DNA of 64,000 bases. It comes from Ottelia alismoides (taxonomy: Eukaryota > Streptophyta > Magnoliopsida > Alismatales > Hydrocharitaceae). This document shows positions 16,890 through 26,214 of this stretch, in pieces. The stretch's first letter is position 1. Each line of letters opens with the position of its first letter. The stretch covers positions 124,001 through 188,000 of the forward strand of contig JAZKJV010004142.1 of assembly GCA_037367405.1 (NCBI GenBank), written 5' to 3'. Made by a program: the position numbers and the translations under genes. Under the pieces are notes generated by a model. The model saw only the letters and a list, made by a program, of their open reading frames with translations. It was not told where the DNA came from and made no database searches.

Positions 16890-18251
16890 TTAAATGCCTT
16901 GCAGTGGATTGGTAGCGTCTCCGAACTGCTTACTATCGACATTCATGCGATTCATGAGCGAAAGGTAAAAGCTACAAAGCTTTCTTTCATCTTCAGGTCG
17001 TTCATAGTAATCCAGCACGCGACCGGTTTGTAACGTTCCGCCCAGTCCGCCCATGGTAAGCAGCGGTACACGCGTAGAATCATGCTTGCTGCCCGACCAC
17101 ATGTTATTGACAAACATCAGGCAGGAGTGATCCAGCACGGTGCCGTCACCCTCTTGCATCGAATCGAGCTTTTGGGAGAGGTACGCCAATTGGCTGCAGT
17201 AGTATGTGGTAACACGTTCCCACTCGTCGGACATGTCGTCATGCGACGCACCGTGGTGCGGCTTGCGAACGTTTAGGAATGGATAGAACAGCCCCGAGAT
17301 ATCTCGACAAAGCAGCAATGAGGCAACTCGAGTTCGATTCGACTGGAATGCCAAGGCGATGATGTCGCACATCAGCCGCATGTGCTCGCGGATGTCTTCC
17401 GGCAATCCATTATCAGGTCGATCCATTTTGAAAAGCGATCGGCCCTTCTGCTCGACCGACTCTTGGGCTTTGGCAACCGGGCTTCGTTGGCGTTCGATCC
17501 GCTTTTCCACTTCACGAATGCTTGTCAGATATTCATCCAGCTTTAATTTGTCACTCGCACTCGCTTGCGACTGCAATCGGCTGGCGTCTTCCATTACGCG
17601 ATCCAGAATACTTTTGTTTCGCTGTGTTCCGCGATTCTCAAAGAGGCTGTCAAAGGCGAGCGATGGATAGACTTCCATCGGTACAGGCGATGTCGCATTC
17701 TGCCAAGAAATGTGAGAACTGTAGGCCATTGAGAAATTGGTCTCGTGGTAACCGGTCGTCGGTTGTTCACATCCCAAGACCAAACTTGGTACTACATCTT
17801 CCTGACCGATGGCGTTCGCAATCGCTTGATCGATGCTGATGCCACCGCGTAGTTCCGCGCCTTTCTTTAACGCTGCACCAGACAGAATGTTTCCCGTTTG
17901 GCCAGGATGAATACCAACTCCTGTCGCGTTCTTATTGAACAGGCCATCGATTACATTCAGCTTGTGTTTCAAACCGTCCAAGGGTTCCAGGCATCGACTT
18001 AGTTCCATCTCTTTGCCACTGCCCTTAGCCCACCAGTGCTTGGGGTGAACACCACAAGCCATAAACAAAACACCAAAGCGTTTCGGAAAATTCCCCTTTG
18101 CATCATTACTCTGTTCCGGCTGGATTTCCTGGCCCCAAACAGGAATCGATTCCAGCCAAGGAAGGCCAACCGCCACGCCAGCCCCTCTCAACCACTGTCG
18201 CCGATTGAAACCAGATTGCTCGGAAGTCGGTTGTTTCTTGTTATTTGTCAT
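16890..18251 (-). CDS. DUF1552-domain protein with Tat-type signal
   Basis: A protein of about 453 residues of the planctomycete DUF1552 family, whose reaction is unknown. The N-terminus has twin arginines in FNRRQWLRGAG (residues 17-18) and then a hydrophobic stretch, so Tat export as a folded protein is likely. The ATG at 18251 is chosen over one 27 bp upstream because a GAGG lies about 9 bp before it and it gives a normal Tat signal. It lies 54 bp downstream of the DUF1592 gene, the standard pairing, and is probably in one operon with it. The two presumably act together in the periplasm. Confidence 0.9.
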   Translation of the reverse strand: MTNNKKQPTSEQSGFNRRQWLRGAGVAVGLPWLESIPVWGQEIQPEQSNDAKGNFPKRFGVLFMACGVHPKHWWAKGSGKEMELSRCLEPLDGLKHKLNVIDGLFNKNATGVGIHPGQTGNILSGAALKKGAELRGGISIDQAIANAIGQEDVVPSLVLGCEQPTTGYHETNFSMAYSSHISWQNATSPVPMEVYPSLAFDSLFENRGTQRNKSILDRVMEDASRLQSQASASDKLKLDEYLTSIREVEKRIERQRSPVAKAQESVEQKGRSLFKMDRPDNGLPEDIREHMRLMCDIIALAFQSNRTRVASLLLCRDISGLFYPFLNVRKPHHGASHDDMSDEWERVTTYYCSQLAYLSQKLDSMQEGDGTVLDHSCLMFVNNMWSGSKHDSTRVPLLTMGGLGGTLQTGRVLDYYERPEDERKLCSFYLSLMNRMNVDSKQFGDATNPLQGI

Positions 18252-18305
18252 CGAAAATACCTCGGTGGACGAAAGCACATGGCGGGGGGAAAGTGGATTG
18301 CGTAG

Positions 18306-21263
18306 CTAACGCATCCCATTTCCACTGCGTTTGTTCTTGAATTGCGGGCTGCGAACAATCGTTTCAAAGACCGACAAAATTCTATCATCGTTGGCCTTCA
18401 ATTGCTCTAGCATATCGTTAACCAATAAATCATCCGGAATGATCAGACTACGGCCAAGCGCGAATGCCAATAGACTTTCACAAAAATGCCGTCGAAAATC
18501 ATCGGCTCGGTTCTTCAGAATGTAGTCTCGAAGACCTTGTAAACCTGTTGCCTCGATCCCGTTGGGCAGTTTAGCAGCTGTTGAGATCGTCCGGCCACCA
18601 AGGTCCGAGTTACGCGGCCGCCCAATCGGGTCAAAGCCCTCTAACATCAATCCGATTGAATCAAAGCGATTATGGCAACCGGCACAACTCGAATGTTCAC
18701 GGTGTTTGGCCAATATCTCTCTTAATGTCAATTCTCCCAACTGTTTCTCCGAGGCTGGCAATTCGGGAACGTTCGGAGGTGGTGGCGGAATGTGTTCCCC
18801 CAAGAGTCGACGGACAACCCAATAACCACGTTTGACTGGACTGGTACGGAGTCCGGGGGCATTCTGCGTTAGGAACACCGCCATCGGAACCAAGCCTCCT
18901 CGTTGGTATTCATCCGTTATCTCAATCCGCTTCCACATCGGTGCAACCTCGATTGAAGGCGCCTTGTTCCACTTTTCATCGGCGATGTTGTAGTGCTTGG
19001 CTAAGTCTTCATTGATCACGACGTGATTGGACTGCAACAACTCCATAATGCTGCCGTTGCGAGCCAATAGATCCCTGAAGTACTCGATCGGTTCCTCTGC
19101 CATTGATTGTCGAAGACGGTCATCGAAACTGGGAAACTGCTCCCGATCCACGCCATTGTGCGAATCAAACCTTCGGAAATCTAGCCAGTTGCCGATGAAC
19201 TCAACGATCATGCCTCGGGCGCGATCGTCGGACAGCAACCTTCGCGTTTCGGAAATCAGATTTGCATCATTGGCCAACTCGTGTTTATCAGCAAGCTTTA
19301 ATAGGGGTTCATCTGGCATGCTGGACCAAAGAAAATAGCTAAGCCGGTTAGCCAGTTCCAAATCCGTCAACGATTGGGAATCAGCCGACTGTGTTTGCAG
19401 GTCCCATCGATAAAGGTGAGAGGGTGAGACCAAAATCGAAACGAGAGTGTCCTCCATAGCGGAACGATGGTCCGCATTCGGCTGTTGTCGAGCTAGCTGA
19501 TAAAAGCTCTCGATTCTAGTTTTATCGTCATCGGCCAGCGGACGTCGAAAAGCCCGCTGAGCAAAATCAAGCATTGCCTTCAATTGTATCGGTTCTGCAT
19601 CGGCCCATTGCTTTTCGAGTTGGCGGAGTTGTCGATTCATCTCGGCGAAATGATATCGGACGGCTTCCACCACTTGTTCGGAGCCTTTGCGATCATGCAC
19701 CTTTTCAAGATAAAGCTGCTCAAACCGCTTTAGAGCTTCAGGCGATGCCGCCGAGCCGTCTTCGGCGCGAACAAAATTGAAGGTTGGTTCATTGATAAAG
19801 CCCGATTCGGCGCGTTCGAACCAGATGAAGCCGCTAAACTGTCGCGTCGGCGTATGGGAAATGAATTCCAGTTCATTCCAAAGCTGATCCAGTTCCGCGC
19901 GGTCTTCGTCGGACAGTATCAAGTCGCAGAGCGGTTGGTCGTCGCGAAAGTAACCTGTCATGCTATGAAATCCCGCGCTCAGCAGTCGTCCCTTTGCTTC
20001 TTTGGCGGCTTCCTTTGGATCGATATGGGCTCGCCCGCGTTCGAGGATGAAAAAGGCATCCGGGAATAGGGAACAGAACTGCTGGTAAGATTCGACAATT
20101 GCTTTGCGATCGGCTTGCGAACCGGATTTGAACCATTCGAGATCTTCTTTTTCGAGTAACGAGTCTTCTGGATCGTCAGTGAGCAATTCGACATCACAAA
20201 GTCGGCGATTGCCCGCGATGGTACGGTTCTTCCACATGACCAACGCCTGCGATCCACCGTTCATACCCGGACCTTGTAAATTGGATACGACCGGCTTTAG
20301 CCTTGAACGTTTCTCGGAAATGAACTCCGCTAAGTCTTTACAAGCCGCTTCGACTTCACTCAGTTTGTTGAAATCGTTCGGTAGAGCATTCCATCGCTGT
20401 TTCAAAATGGCTAAAGGACCAAACAGGCGTCCGCTCTGGTTCAGCGTATCCCAAACCGACATCAAGTATTTGGGGCTTAACCGAAGAGACGATGCGTACT
20501 CGTTCAGGTTCCTTGCAGAAACGTCTTGACTCAGCTCTACACGTAACTTCCAACATGCCAGCAAGTAATCGCTGTACTGAATGGGTTGACGTTGATAGAA
20601 GTCGACGATGCGATGGACGCAGTACTTGTCGCGATCAGTATCCGTGACTACCGGGTGCGGTGCAAATCGAATTCCACCTGGCGTCAAAAGAAGATGGTCG
20701 GCGACCTCGCGAGCTGCATCGAGATACTTCGTTATCAAGGCCGGTGAGATCGTCAAAGACTCAGCCGAGTTGTCAAAGCCAGCCTCGTTTGCTGGGTCGA
20801 CAGGGAAGCTCCTGGTCGGGCGAATATCAACACCGGTCAAGTCTCGGACGGTGTAATTGAACTCGGCGTTGCTTAATCGTCGGGTGCTAATCGGACCAGG
20901 ATCCCCACGTCGTCGATTGGCCTCGAATTGTCGAAACCTGGCGGTCCATGCTTCAAAAGATTGTCGTTCGGCAGTCGAAGGCTGAACATCAGCATCTCTT
21001 GGTGGCATTTCCGATAAATGAACTCGCGACACCATCGCCTGCCACGAGTCCCAAGCTTGGGTTAACGATTCCATGTCACGAAAGACTGTTGTATCGAGTT
21101 TGGCTTCCGGCGAATTACCACTGTGGCAGCTCTCGCAATTTTTCTTCAAGAACGGCTGGACCTGCGTTTGAAACTCGCTGAGGATCGATTCTTGCGCAAG
21201 AGCCGGTCCACACTGAAAGAAAAACAAGGCCACATATAGATGGCGAACTAGCCAGTCGGTCAT
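18306..21263 (-). CDS. DUF1592-family exported cytochrome-like protein
   Basis: This 985-residue protein begins with a hydrophobic signal (VALFFFQCGPALAQ, about residues 11-24). Close after it comes a c-type heme motif, CESCH at 43-47, typical of planctomycete-type cytochrome domains. The rest matches the usual DUF1587-DUF1592-DUF1595-DUF1588-DUF1585 order. Examples are TRRLSNAEFNYTVRDLTG at about 107-124, LANRLSYFLWSSMPDE, and near the C-terminus SCAGCHNRFDSIGLMLEGFDPIG, carrying a second CxxCH. The role is thought to be periplasmic electron transfer or polysaccharide-linked oxidation, but is unproven. It precedes the DUF1552 gene in a two-gene operon. Confidence 0.9.
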   Translation of the reverse strand: MTDWLVRHLYVALFFFQCGPALAQESILSEFQTQVQPFLKKNCESCHSGNSPEAKLDTTVFRDMESLTQAWDSWQAMVSRVHLSEMPPRDADVQPSTAERQSFEAWTARFRQFEANRRRGDPGPISTRRLSNAEFNYTVRDLTGVDIRPTRSFPVDPANEAGFDNSAESLTISPALITKYLDAAREVADHLLLTPGGIRFAPHPVVTDTDRDKYCVHRIVDFYQRQPIQYSDYLLACWKLRVELSQDVSARNLNEYASSLRLSPKYLMSVWDTLNQSGRLFGPLAILKQRWNALPNDFNKLSEVEAACKDLAEFISEKRSRLKPVVSNLQGPGMNGGSQALVMWKNRTIAGNRRLCDVELLTDDPEDSLLEKEDLEWFKSGSQADRKAIVESYQQFCSLFPDAFFILERGRAHIDPKEAAKEAKGRLLSAGFHSMTGYFRDDQPLCDLILSDEDRAELDQLWNELEFISHTPTRQFSGFIWFERAESGFINEPTFNFVRAEDGSAASPEALKRFEQLYLEKVHDRKGSEQVVEAVRYHFAEMNRQLRQLEKQWADAEPIQLKAMLDFAQRAFRRPLADDDKTRIESFYQLARQQPNADHRSAMEDTLVSILVSPSHLYRWDLQTQSADSQSLTDLELANRLSYFLWSSMPDEPLLKLADKHELANDANLISETRRLLSDDRARGMIVEFIGNWLDFRRFDSHNGVDREQFPSFDDRLRQSMAEEPIEYFRDLLARNGSIMELLQSNHVVINEDLAKHYNIADEKWNKAPSIEVAPMWKRIEITDEYQRGGLVPMAVFLTQNAPGLRTSPVKRGYWVVRRLLGEHIPPPPPNVPELPASEKQLGELTLREILAKHREHSSCAGCHNRFDSIGLMLEGFDPIGRPRNSDLGGRTISTAAKLPNGIEATGLQGLRDYILKNRADDFRRHFCESLLAFALGRSLIIPDDLLVNDMLEQLKANDDRILSVFETIVRSPQFKNKRSGNGMR

Positions 21264-21842
21264 TGGAACTCGTTTCGGGAGAGATCAACTGATTTGGAAG
21301 GCTGGGGGAAATCGTTGGCGGGAGATTTTGTATCATGATCGAAAACTCACACGCTTGCCACTCATACTGTGACTCTATTGGATTTCAATAGAAATGCAAC
21401 GAACGACAGGAAAATGTCCGGTTAGAAAATTCAAGAGTCCAGTTCCCGCTCCATTCTTTATGTCATCAATATTCCTATCTAGCAGCTTATGGTTCGGTGA
21501 ACTTGTCGCCCGCGCTAGACTGACGCGAAATTTTTTTCTAATCATTTTGGTCGCGCAATGTGTTCTAACGAGCCTATGAATCCGATGCAGGGCGGATTCG
21601 TTACCGTCGGCGCGAGCTGGATGGAATCGGCTTGTACGGCGAAAACTTTTAGAAAATTATTTTGTTGATTTGAGATATGCAAAGCGTTATATTGCCGCTT
21701 GGTTGGTGGAACTGCTTTGCTTAACAACCTGATTTCGACCAGAATCCTCTCCCCAAATTTGCGATTTTTCCATCCTTGGACTTGCTCAACTTATTGCTTG
21801 CAGCGCGCCAAGTTGTTTCTGTTTCTAGCTGAGGGGTTGGTT
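21264..21842. other. intergenic region without a recognisable gene
   Basis: This 579-bp AT-richer gap lies between divergent genes. It should hold promoters for the DUF1592-DUF1552 operon and for the first DUF1559 gene. An open frame continuous with the DUF1559 gene starts at 21699, but its first 48 codons do not look like family sequence. No repeat or RNA gene is recognised. Confidence 0.5.
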
Positions 21843-22844
21843 ATGAAAACGAAGACGTCAGGTCGCCACTGCCCACGGTCGGGCTTTACGCTAGTGGAAT
21901 TATTGGTCGTTATTGCCATCATCGGCATCTTAGTCGGTCTGCTATTGCCAGCAGTTCAAGCCGCTCGCGAAGCTGCGAGGCGGATGCAGTGCTCGAACAA
22001 TCTTAAGCAATTGGGATTGTCGATGCACAACTATGAAAGTTCTTACAAAAAGTTCCCACCTGGCAGTTTACGCGGTGTTGGTGGTTACAAAATTGGTTGG
22101 GCCGCTCGTATATTCCCATTCATCGAACAAGACAATCGATTCAACGCAATTGGTTTGTCACTAATTGAGCATATGCCTTGGCGATTCGATGTAGCGCCAC
22201 ATAATGGAAATTCGCCGCTCTATACCGATCCGGTTCCATCCTTGATTTGCCCTTCATCGGAAGTTGGCCCCAGAAGTGCGCACTACTTTAGTTCGACTTT
22301 GCCATGGATTACCCAGCAAGGTGGTCTCCACTATCGTGTTGTCGCTGGTGCCGTGAACGCTAACCCCGTCGTTGGAACGTGGAGTGCACACGCACGCTAT
22401 ACGACATCCGGCATGATGTATCCGATGAGTGCCGTACGTTTTGGTGATGTTCCAGATGGTACGTCGAATACATTCTTAATGGGCGAGTATTCCAGCGCCC
22501 TTGGATTGCCTAATGCTGGTCCTAAATTGAGCACGCCGACAACAGCTTGGGGTGCCATTCAACCATGGACATGGGGTCCCTATTGTTACGAGTTGCCATG
22601 TGCCGGTTTCTCGAACACAACGGGTGGTTGGTTGATGATTGATCACAAGTACGTTGAGTTCCCGATCAATTATCGCGGGCATTTTTTGACCAACAACGCA
22701 CCCTTTAGGAGCAATCATACAGGCGGTGCCATGTTTGCAATGGCCGATGGCAGTGTCCAATTCGTTACACAGTCGATCGACTTGCAAACCTACTATGCGA
22801 TGGCAACACGTGCCGGTGGCGAAGTTGCTTCATTGCCCGAATAG
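21843..22844 (+). CDS. DUF1559 pseudopilin-like protein, paralogue 1
   Basis: This 333-residue planctomycete protein has a type IV pilin-like N-terminus: [18 protein letters not shown], with prepilin cleavage expected after the Gly and Glu at mature position 5. It continues [20 protein letters not shown]. The C-terminal element HTGGAMFAMADGSVQF matches the H-x9-DG signature of DUF1559. The start at 21843 follows a GAGG and gives a short basic leader (MKTKTSGRHCPR). The protein is probably assembled at or exported through a type II secretion-like system, but no direct function is known. The following gene encodes a small lipoprotein 50 bp on, a pairing repeated twice more in this window. Confidence 0.92.
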   Translation: MKTKTSGRHCPRSGFTLVELLVVIAIIGILVGLLLPAVQAAREAARRMQCSNNLKQLGLSMHNYESSYKKFPPGSLRGVGGYKIGWAARIFPFIEQDNRFNAIGLSLIEHMPWRFDVAPHNGNSPLYTDPVPSLICPSSEVGPRSAHYFSSTLPWITQQGGLHYRVVAGAVNANPVVGTWSAHARYTTSGMMYPMSAVRFGDVPDGTSNTFLMGEYSSALGLPNAGPKLSTPTTAWGAIQPWTWGPYCYELPCAGFSNTTGGWLMIDHKYVEFPINYRGHFLTNNAPFRSNHTGGAMFAMADGSVQFVTQSIDLQTYYAMATRAGGEVASLPE

Positions 22845-22894
22845 TCTGAGACCCAATAGTCTGAATTCCATGGGCTGGTATACCGGAGACGAAT

Positions 22895-23320
22895 ATGGAG
22901 AAACGTTCGATGCTTGGCAACTTGATGAAGTACGCGTGCCTTTTGATGATCGTAGTTTGCGCTGTGGGCTGCGGTCCCGATGGTGAGCCAACCTACCCAG
23001 TAAAGGGTAAAGTTACCTACAAGGGCAAACCCTTGACCAGCGGTACGGTCATGTTTGCTCCGTTGACAGGTCCACCAGCGATTGGAATTATCAATGAGGA
23101 GGGGAACTACGAACTTGGTACATACGGTGATCGAGATGGCGCAGTTCCAGGCCCGCATAAAGTTGCCATCGTCTGCTTGGATGACACGGGTGATGCTTTG
23201 CCTGAAAAGGCCAGTGGAACACCGGAGCCAAAAATTCCGGCGAAGTACATAAGTGCTGAAACATCTGGCCTAAAAGCCGACGTTGCAAAATCGCCGAATC
23301 AGTTTGACTTTAATTTGTAG
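22895..23320 (+). CDS. small lipoprotein with carboxypeptidase-regulatory-like fold, paired with DUF1559
   Basis: This 141-residue protein has a lipobox-like end to its signal peptide (MIVVCAVGCGP). Lipid attachment would be at that Cys. The body starts YPVKGKVTYKGKPLTSGTVMF, the beta-sandwich pattern of transthyretin/carboxypeptidase-regulatory-like domains, and ends with GLKADVAKSPNQFDFNL. Closely similar openings occur in the lipoprotein at 35983. A GGAG lies 6 bp before the ATG. Function is unknown. Its repeated association with DUF1559 suggests a shared envelope role. Confidence 0.8.
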   Translation: MEKRSMLGNLMKYACLLMIVVCAVGCGPDGEPTYPVKGKVTYKGKPLTSGTVMFAPLTGPPAIGIINEEGNYELGTYGDRDGAVPGPHKVAIVCLDDTGDALPEKASGTPEPKIPAKYISAETSGLKADVAKSPNQFDFNL

Positions 23321-23323
23321 TAG

Positions 23324-23376
23324 GCCGATTTCTCCGAAGTCGGCGTTTTAAGTAGGCCGATTTCTCCGAAATCGGC
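23324..23376. terminator. tandem hairpins after the lipoprotein gene
   Basis: Two near-identical hairpins follow the stop. At 23324-23344 the arms are CCGATTTC and GAAGTCGG. At 23356-23376 they are CCGATTTC and GAAATCGG, a perfect 8-bp stem. Both are introduced by GTAGGCCGA, and the first is followed by GTTTTA. They could act as a double terminator or be members of a REP family. Confidence 0.5.
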
Positions 23377-23383
23377 ATGTGCC

Positions 23384-23465
23384 CTGGTGTGCAGGCTTCA
23401 TCCGCCACTTTGCTGACCGTCGATTGGTTAAGTCGGGTCCTCGGCGGCTAAAGCCTGCACACCAG
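23384..23465. repeat. perfect 15-bp inverted repeat
   Basis: CTGGTGTGCAGGCTT at 23384-23398 is the exact reverse complement of 23451-23465. The pair frames a 52-bp loop with no gene. It lies just before the convergent stop of the cysteine-cluster gene and may be a small mobile repeat or a two-way terminator. Confidence 0.6.
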
Positions 23466-23493
23466 CGAAATGCAAACAAGGTCTTTTCAGGCT

Positions 23494-23907
23494 TCAAACC
23501 GCTTTCTGGTCACGGGCATGTTGAATTTGTTCAAGTGAATAAAGTTTGCCATGCCCCGCACCAGGACAAACTTCGCAGACGCCTTGCCAAGTCGTTTCAT
23601 TGCGTAAGTTCGATTTCCAGAACGGCCAAGTCCGACATTGGATGGGACGTCCTTCATAGGCCAAGCATTTGCGAGTCTTTGGATCCAGCAGAATACAGTC
23701 TCCGTCAGGATACTCAACGAGACTGGTTCTAGTACCAACCCGACGGGTAAAGCGATCCCGAAAGGTTTCCTTTTCGATCGCCATCGCCTTGGCGAGGGCC
23801 GTTAACTCTTCTTCGTCAATCCAAACGTAACCAGGTGCTCCGCTACAGCAATCGCCACACTGCGTGCAAGTAAACTTCAATCCATCTTTGTACCAAGGAA
23901 GCTTCAT
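23494..23907 (-). CDS. YkgJ-family cysteine cluster protein
   Basis: This 137-residue protein has the CxxCxxCC signature near the N-terminus (FTCTQCGDCCSG, about residues 13-24). Further cysteines follow in GDCILLD, RKCLAY and QCRTWPFW, with CEVCPG near the end. The family (UPF0153/YkgJ) is thought to bind zinc or an iron-sulfur cluster, but its reaction is not known. It lies 84 bp downstream of the cysteine desulfurase on the same strand, so it may receive a cluster built with that enzyme. That link is inferred from position. Confidence 0.9.
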   Translation of the reverse strand: MKLPWYKDGLKFTCTQCGDCCSGAPGYVWIDEEELTALAKAMAIEKETFRDRFTRRVGTRTSLVEYPDGDCILLDPKTRKCLAYEGRPIQCRTWPFWKSNLRNETTWQGVCEVCPGAGHGKLYSLEQIQHARDQKAV

Positions 23908-23991
23908 TTCGTTCTCTGTTAGGTGCTTCGTCCAAAATTAGATTTCAACAATACGGGTCGGGAAGTCGGGAGTTTTTTCTGTGTTGAAGAA

Positions 23992-25158
23992 CTAACCAAG
24001 TATTTTTTGAAAAGCGATCAACGTTTGTTCAATGTCATGCAACTTAGTGCCATGTCCCAAACTTAAACGAAGGGTACCTCCGTTGGTTTGAGTACCAATA
24101 AAGTTATGCACCAACGCTGCACAGTGCAATCCAGCGCGAACTTCGATTCCAAAATTCGCATCCAACACATTTGCCAAATCATGATTGTCCCAACCGTCGA
24201 CGGTAATGCTAATGACCGGTATCATCTGGTCAACTTGTTCTGAACCATAGACTTTGACAGACGGGATAGATCGCAGCCCCTCAAGCAACGAAATGAAGGC
24301 ATTCAACCAAGGTCTGTTGGTGTCGACGTGGCCCGCAGCAACCGCCATGGAGACAATACCGGGTAAATTCAGATTGCCAACTTCTATACTCTGTGGCCAA
24401 TTCGGTACGGCATCAATGGATTCACTTCGATTGCCAGTCCCACCCTGCATGATTGGCCTGATCACGGAATGCAAATGCGGCGCAACCGCCAACACGGCTG
24501 TACCCGCAAGCCCGCGCAGCCCTTTGTGCCCTGCCGCAGCCAAAACATCAATTCCCAAGGCCTGCATGTCGATGGGCAGGTAAGCCAACGTTTGTGAAGC
24601 GTCAACCAAGAGCGTTGCACCTACTTTGCGTGCGATCTTGGCAACTTCTTCAATGGGTTGAATGGTCCCAGTTACATTCGACGCATGGCCTATTGAAATC
24701 AACTTGGTGTTGGACCTAACCAGCTCAGCGATTCGTTCCGCATCGACCAAACCGGCGACGTCACAGTTGGCAACGTCCATCGCAATGTTTCGAGACTGTA
24801 CTAACTGTGCTAGAGGACGTAGTACACTGTTATGTTCAATTGCTGTTGTCACCACATGATCGCCCGCATCCAACAATCCATAAATTGCCGCATTCAGTGC
24901 GTGTGTCCCACTGGAACAAAAAGCGATGCAGTGAGCAGTCGGCGCTCCAACCAGTTTGCTTAGCGTCAATCGAGCATCGGCCAACCAACGATCGGCCTGC
25001 TGTGCACTCTGATAGCTGCCTCGGCCACTTGTCGCGCCGCAACTTTGAATAAACTGAAAAGCAGCTTCGACGGCTTCTGGGCATTTCGGCCAAGTTGTTG
25101 CTGCGTGATCCAGATAGATCCGGCGGACAGGATCCTGCATCCTGGTGTCGTTCATCAA
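23992..25158 (-). CDS. cysteine desulfurase (class V aminotransferase family, SufS/CsdA-like)
   Basis: This 388-residue PLP enzyme would remove sulfur from cysteine as a protein-bound persulfide. The N-terminal YLDHAATTWP is at about 15-24, and DASQT at 186-190 holds the PLP pyridine-binding Asp. The Schiff-base Lys is Lys212 in AAGHKGLRG. The catalytic Cys is Cys346 in RAGLHCAALVH, the type-II (SufS-like) environment. It abuts moaA with no spacer, in the order moaE, moaA, desulfurase. The likely role is sulfur supply for molybdopterin synthesis or cofactor sulfuration. General Fe-S assembly is possible, but no suf genes are near. Confidence 0.93.
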   Translation of the reverse strand: MMNDTRMQDPVRRIYLDHAATTWPKCPEAVEAAFQFIQSCGATSGRGSYQSAQQADRWLADARLTLSKLVGAPTAHCIAFCSSGTHALNAAIYGLLDAGDHVVTTAIEHNSVLRPLAQLVQSRNIAMDVANCDVAGLVDAERIAELVRSNTKLISIGHASNVTGTIQPIEEVAKIARKVGATLLVDASQTLAYLPIDMQALGIDVLAAAGHKGLRGLAGTAVLAVAPHLHSVIRPIMQGGTGNRSESIDAVPNWPQSIEVGNLNLPGIVSMAVAAGHVDTNRPWLNAFISLLEGLRSIPSVKVYGSEQVDQMIPVISITVDGWDNHDLANVLDANFGIEVRAGLHCAALVHNFIGTQTNGGTLRLSLGHGTKLHDIEQTLIAFQKILG

Positions 25159-26214
25159 TCATCCGCCGATTCTATACATAGGCCTGTCCGGTTGTTGGAA
25201 CTCCGGTTGGCTAATGCCGTGAGCGGCGTGTTTGCGATCGACGCAGTCCCTCACGACCTGCAATATCTGTTCATCGGAAGTTGTTGACTGCTTTAGCATT
25301 TCCGAGACGTCCCATTCTTGGTGCCCAAACAAGCAGTTTCTTAATCGTCCTTCCGCGGTCAGGCGCAGCCGATCACAATTGCCACAAAACGGCTGTGTTA
25401 CAGAATCAATAAAGCCAACCGCTCCTATGCCGTCAGCGAACGCATAGTCTGTCGCAGGCTGGCTTGCATTCGATACAGGTAGAGCAACCAAGGGGCCGAA
25501 GTGCTTACTAATCAAAACCCGCAATTCCGCGCCGGTCACAACCCGATTGCTTTCCCAGGACCGTTCGGCATCGAGTGGCATGAATTCAATAAAGCGAAGA
25601 GGCAGGTGATGCGATCTGGCGAATTCAGCCAGTGGAATGACATCGTCGAAGTTCACTTCACGCAACACCAAGGCATTCAATCTTACTTGCAGTTCTGGGA
25701 ATGCCTTCGTGGCCGCTATCCCATCGAGGACTTTCTGCAGGCCCTCGCGGCGCGCCAGTTGTTTGAAAGTTTGCTCATTCAAGGTGTCCAAGCTGATGTT
25801 GATGCGCTTCAGGCCAGCCTCAACAAACTGTGGCAATTGGTCTGCCAGCATCATGCCGTTGGTGGTGATAGCAAGATCCTCTAGACCGTCCAATTTGGAG
25901 AGCCGATCGATCAACTGGTACAAATTAGGACGCATCAGCGGTTCACCGCCCGTGATGCGGATTTTCTTGATGCCAACTGGCAGAAGAACTTTGACCATTC
26001 GCTCAATTTGCTCAAACGACAACAAACGATGTTGCGGTAGGAACTGAGCCCCTTCGGCTGGCATACAATACTGGCATCGGATATTGCAAACGTCCGTAAC
26101 GCTGATTCGCAAAGAACGATGCACGCGTCCAAAGCGATCCACCAATCCACGATGCATGGACCGCAGATCTTGGCTTGTGGGACATTCAGGTTCAATAACG
26201 TTCAGCCGATTCAT
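25159..26214 (-). CDS. moaA: GTP 3',8-cyclase, molybdenum cofactor synthesis
   Basis: This 351-residue radical-SAM enzyme catalyses the first step of molybdopterin synthesis, turning GTP into 3',8-cyclo-7,8-dihydro-GTP. The radical-SAM cluster motif CNIRCQYC has its cysteines at 43, 47 and 50. The second cluster site lies near the C-terminus in FCGNCDRLRLTAEGRLRNCLFG, and the protein ends in the conserved Gly-Gly. The ATG at 26214 overlaps the moaE stop as ATGA, which decides the start over one 90 bp upstream. Translational coupling with moaE is likely. No moaC, moaD or mogA is in the window. Confidence 0.95.
   Translation of the reverse strand: MNRLNVIEPECPTSQDLRSMHRGLVDRFGRVHRSLRISVTDVCNIRCQYCMPAEGAQFLPQHRLLSFEQIERMVKVLLPVGIKKIRITGGEPLMRPNLYQLIDRLSKLDGLEDLAITTNGMMLADQLPQFVEAGLKRINISLDTLNEQTFKQLARREGLQKVLDGIAATKAFPELQVRLNALVLREVNFDDVIPLAEFARSHHLPLRFIEFMPLDAERSWESNRVVTGAELRVLISKHFGPLVALPVSNASQPATDYAFADGIGAVGFIDSVTQPFCGNCDRLRLTAEGRLRNCLFGHQEWDVSEMLKQSTTSDEQILQVVRDCVDRKHAAHGISQPEFQQPDRPMYRIGG

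Noticed and set aside
21699..21842. Longer N-terminus for DUF1559 paralogue 1
   Set aside because: The extra 48 residues do not look like a leader. A GAGG-preceded ATG at 21843 gives a normal prepilin-type N-terminus.
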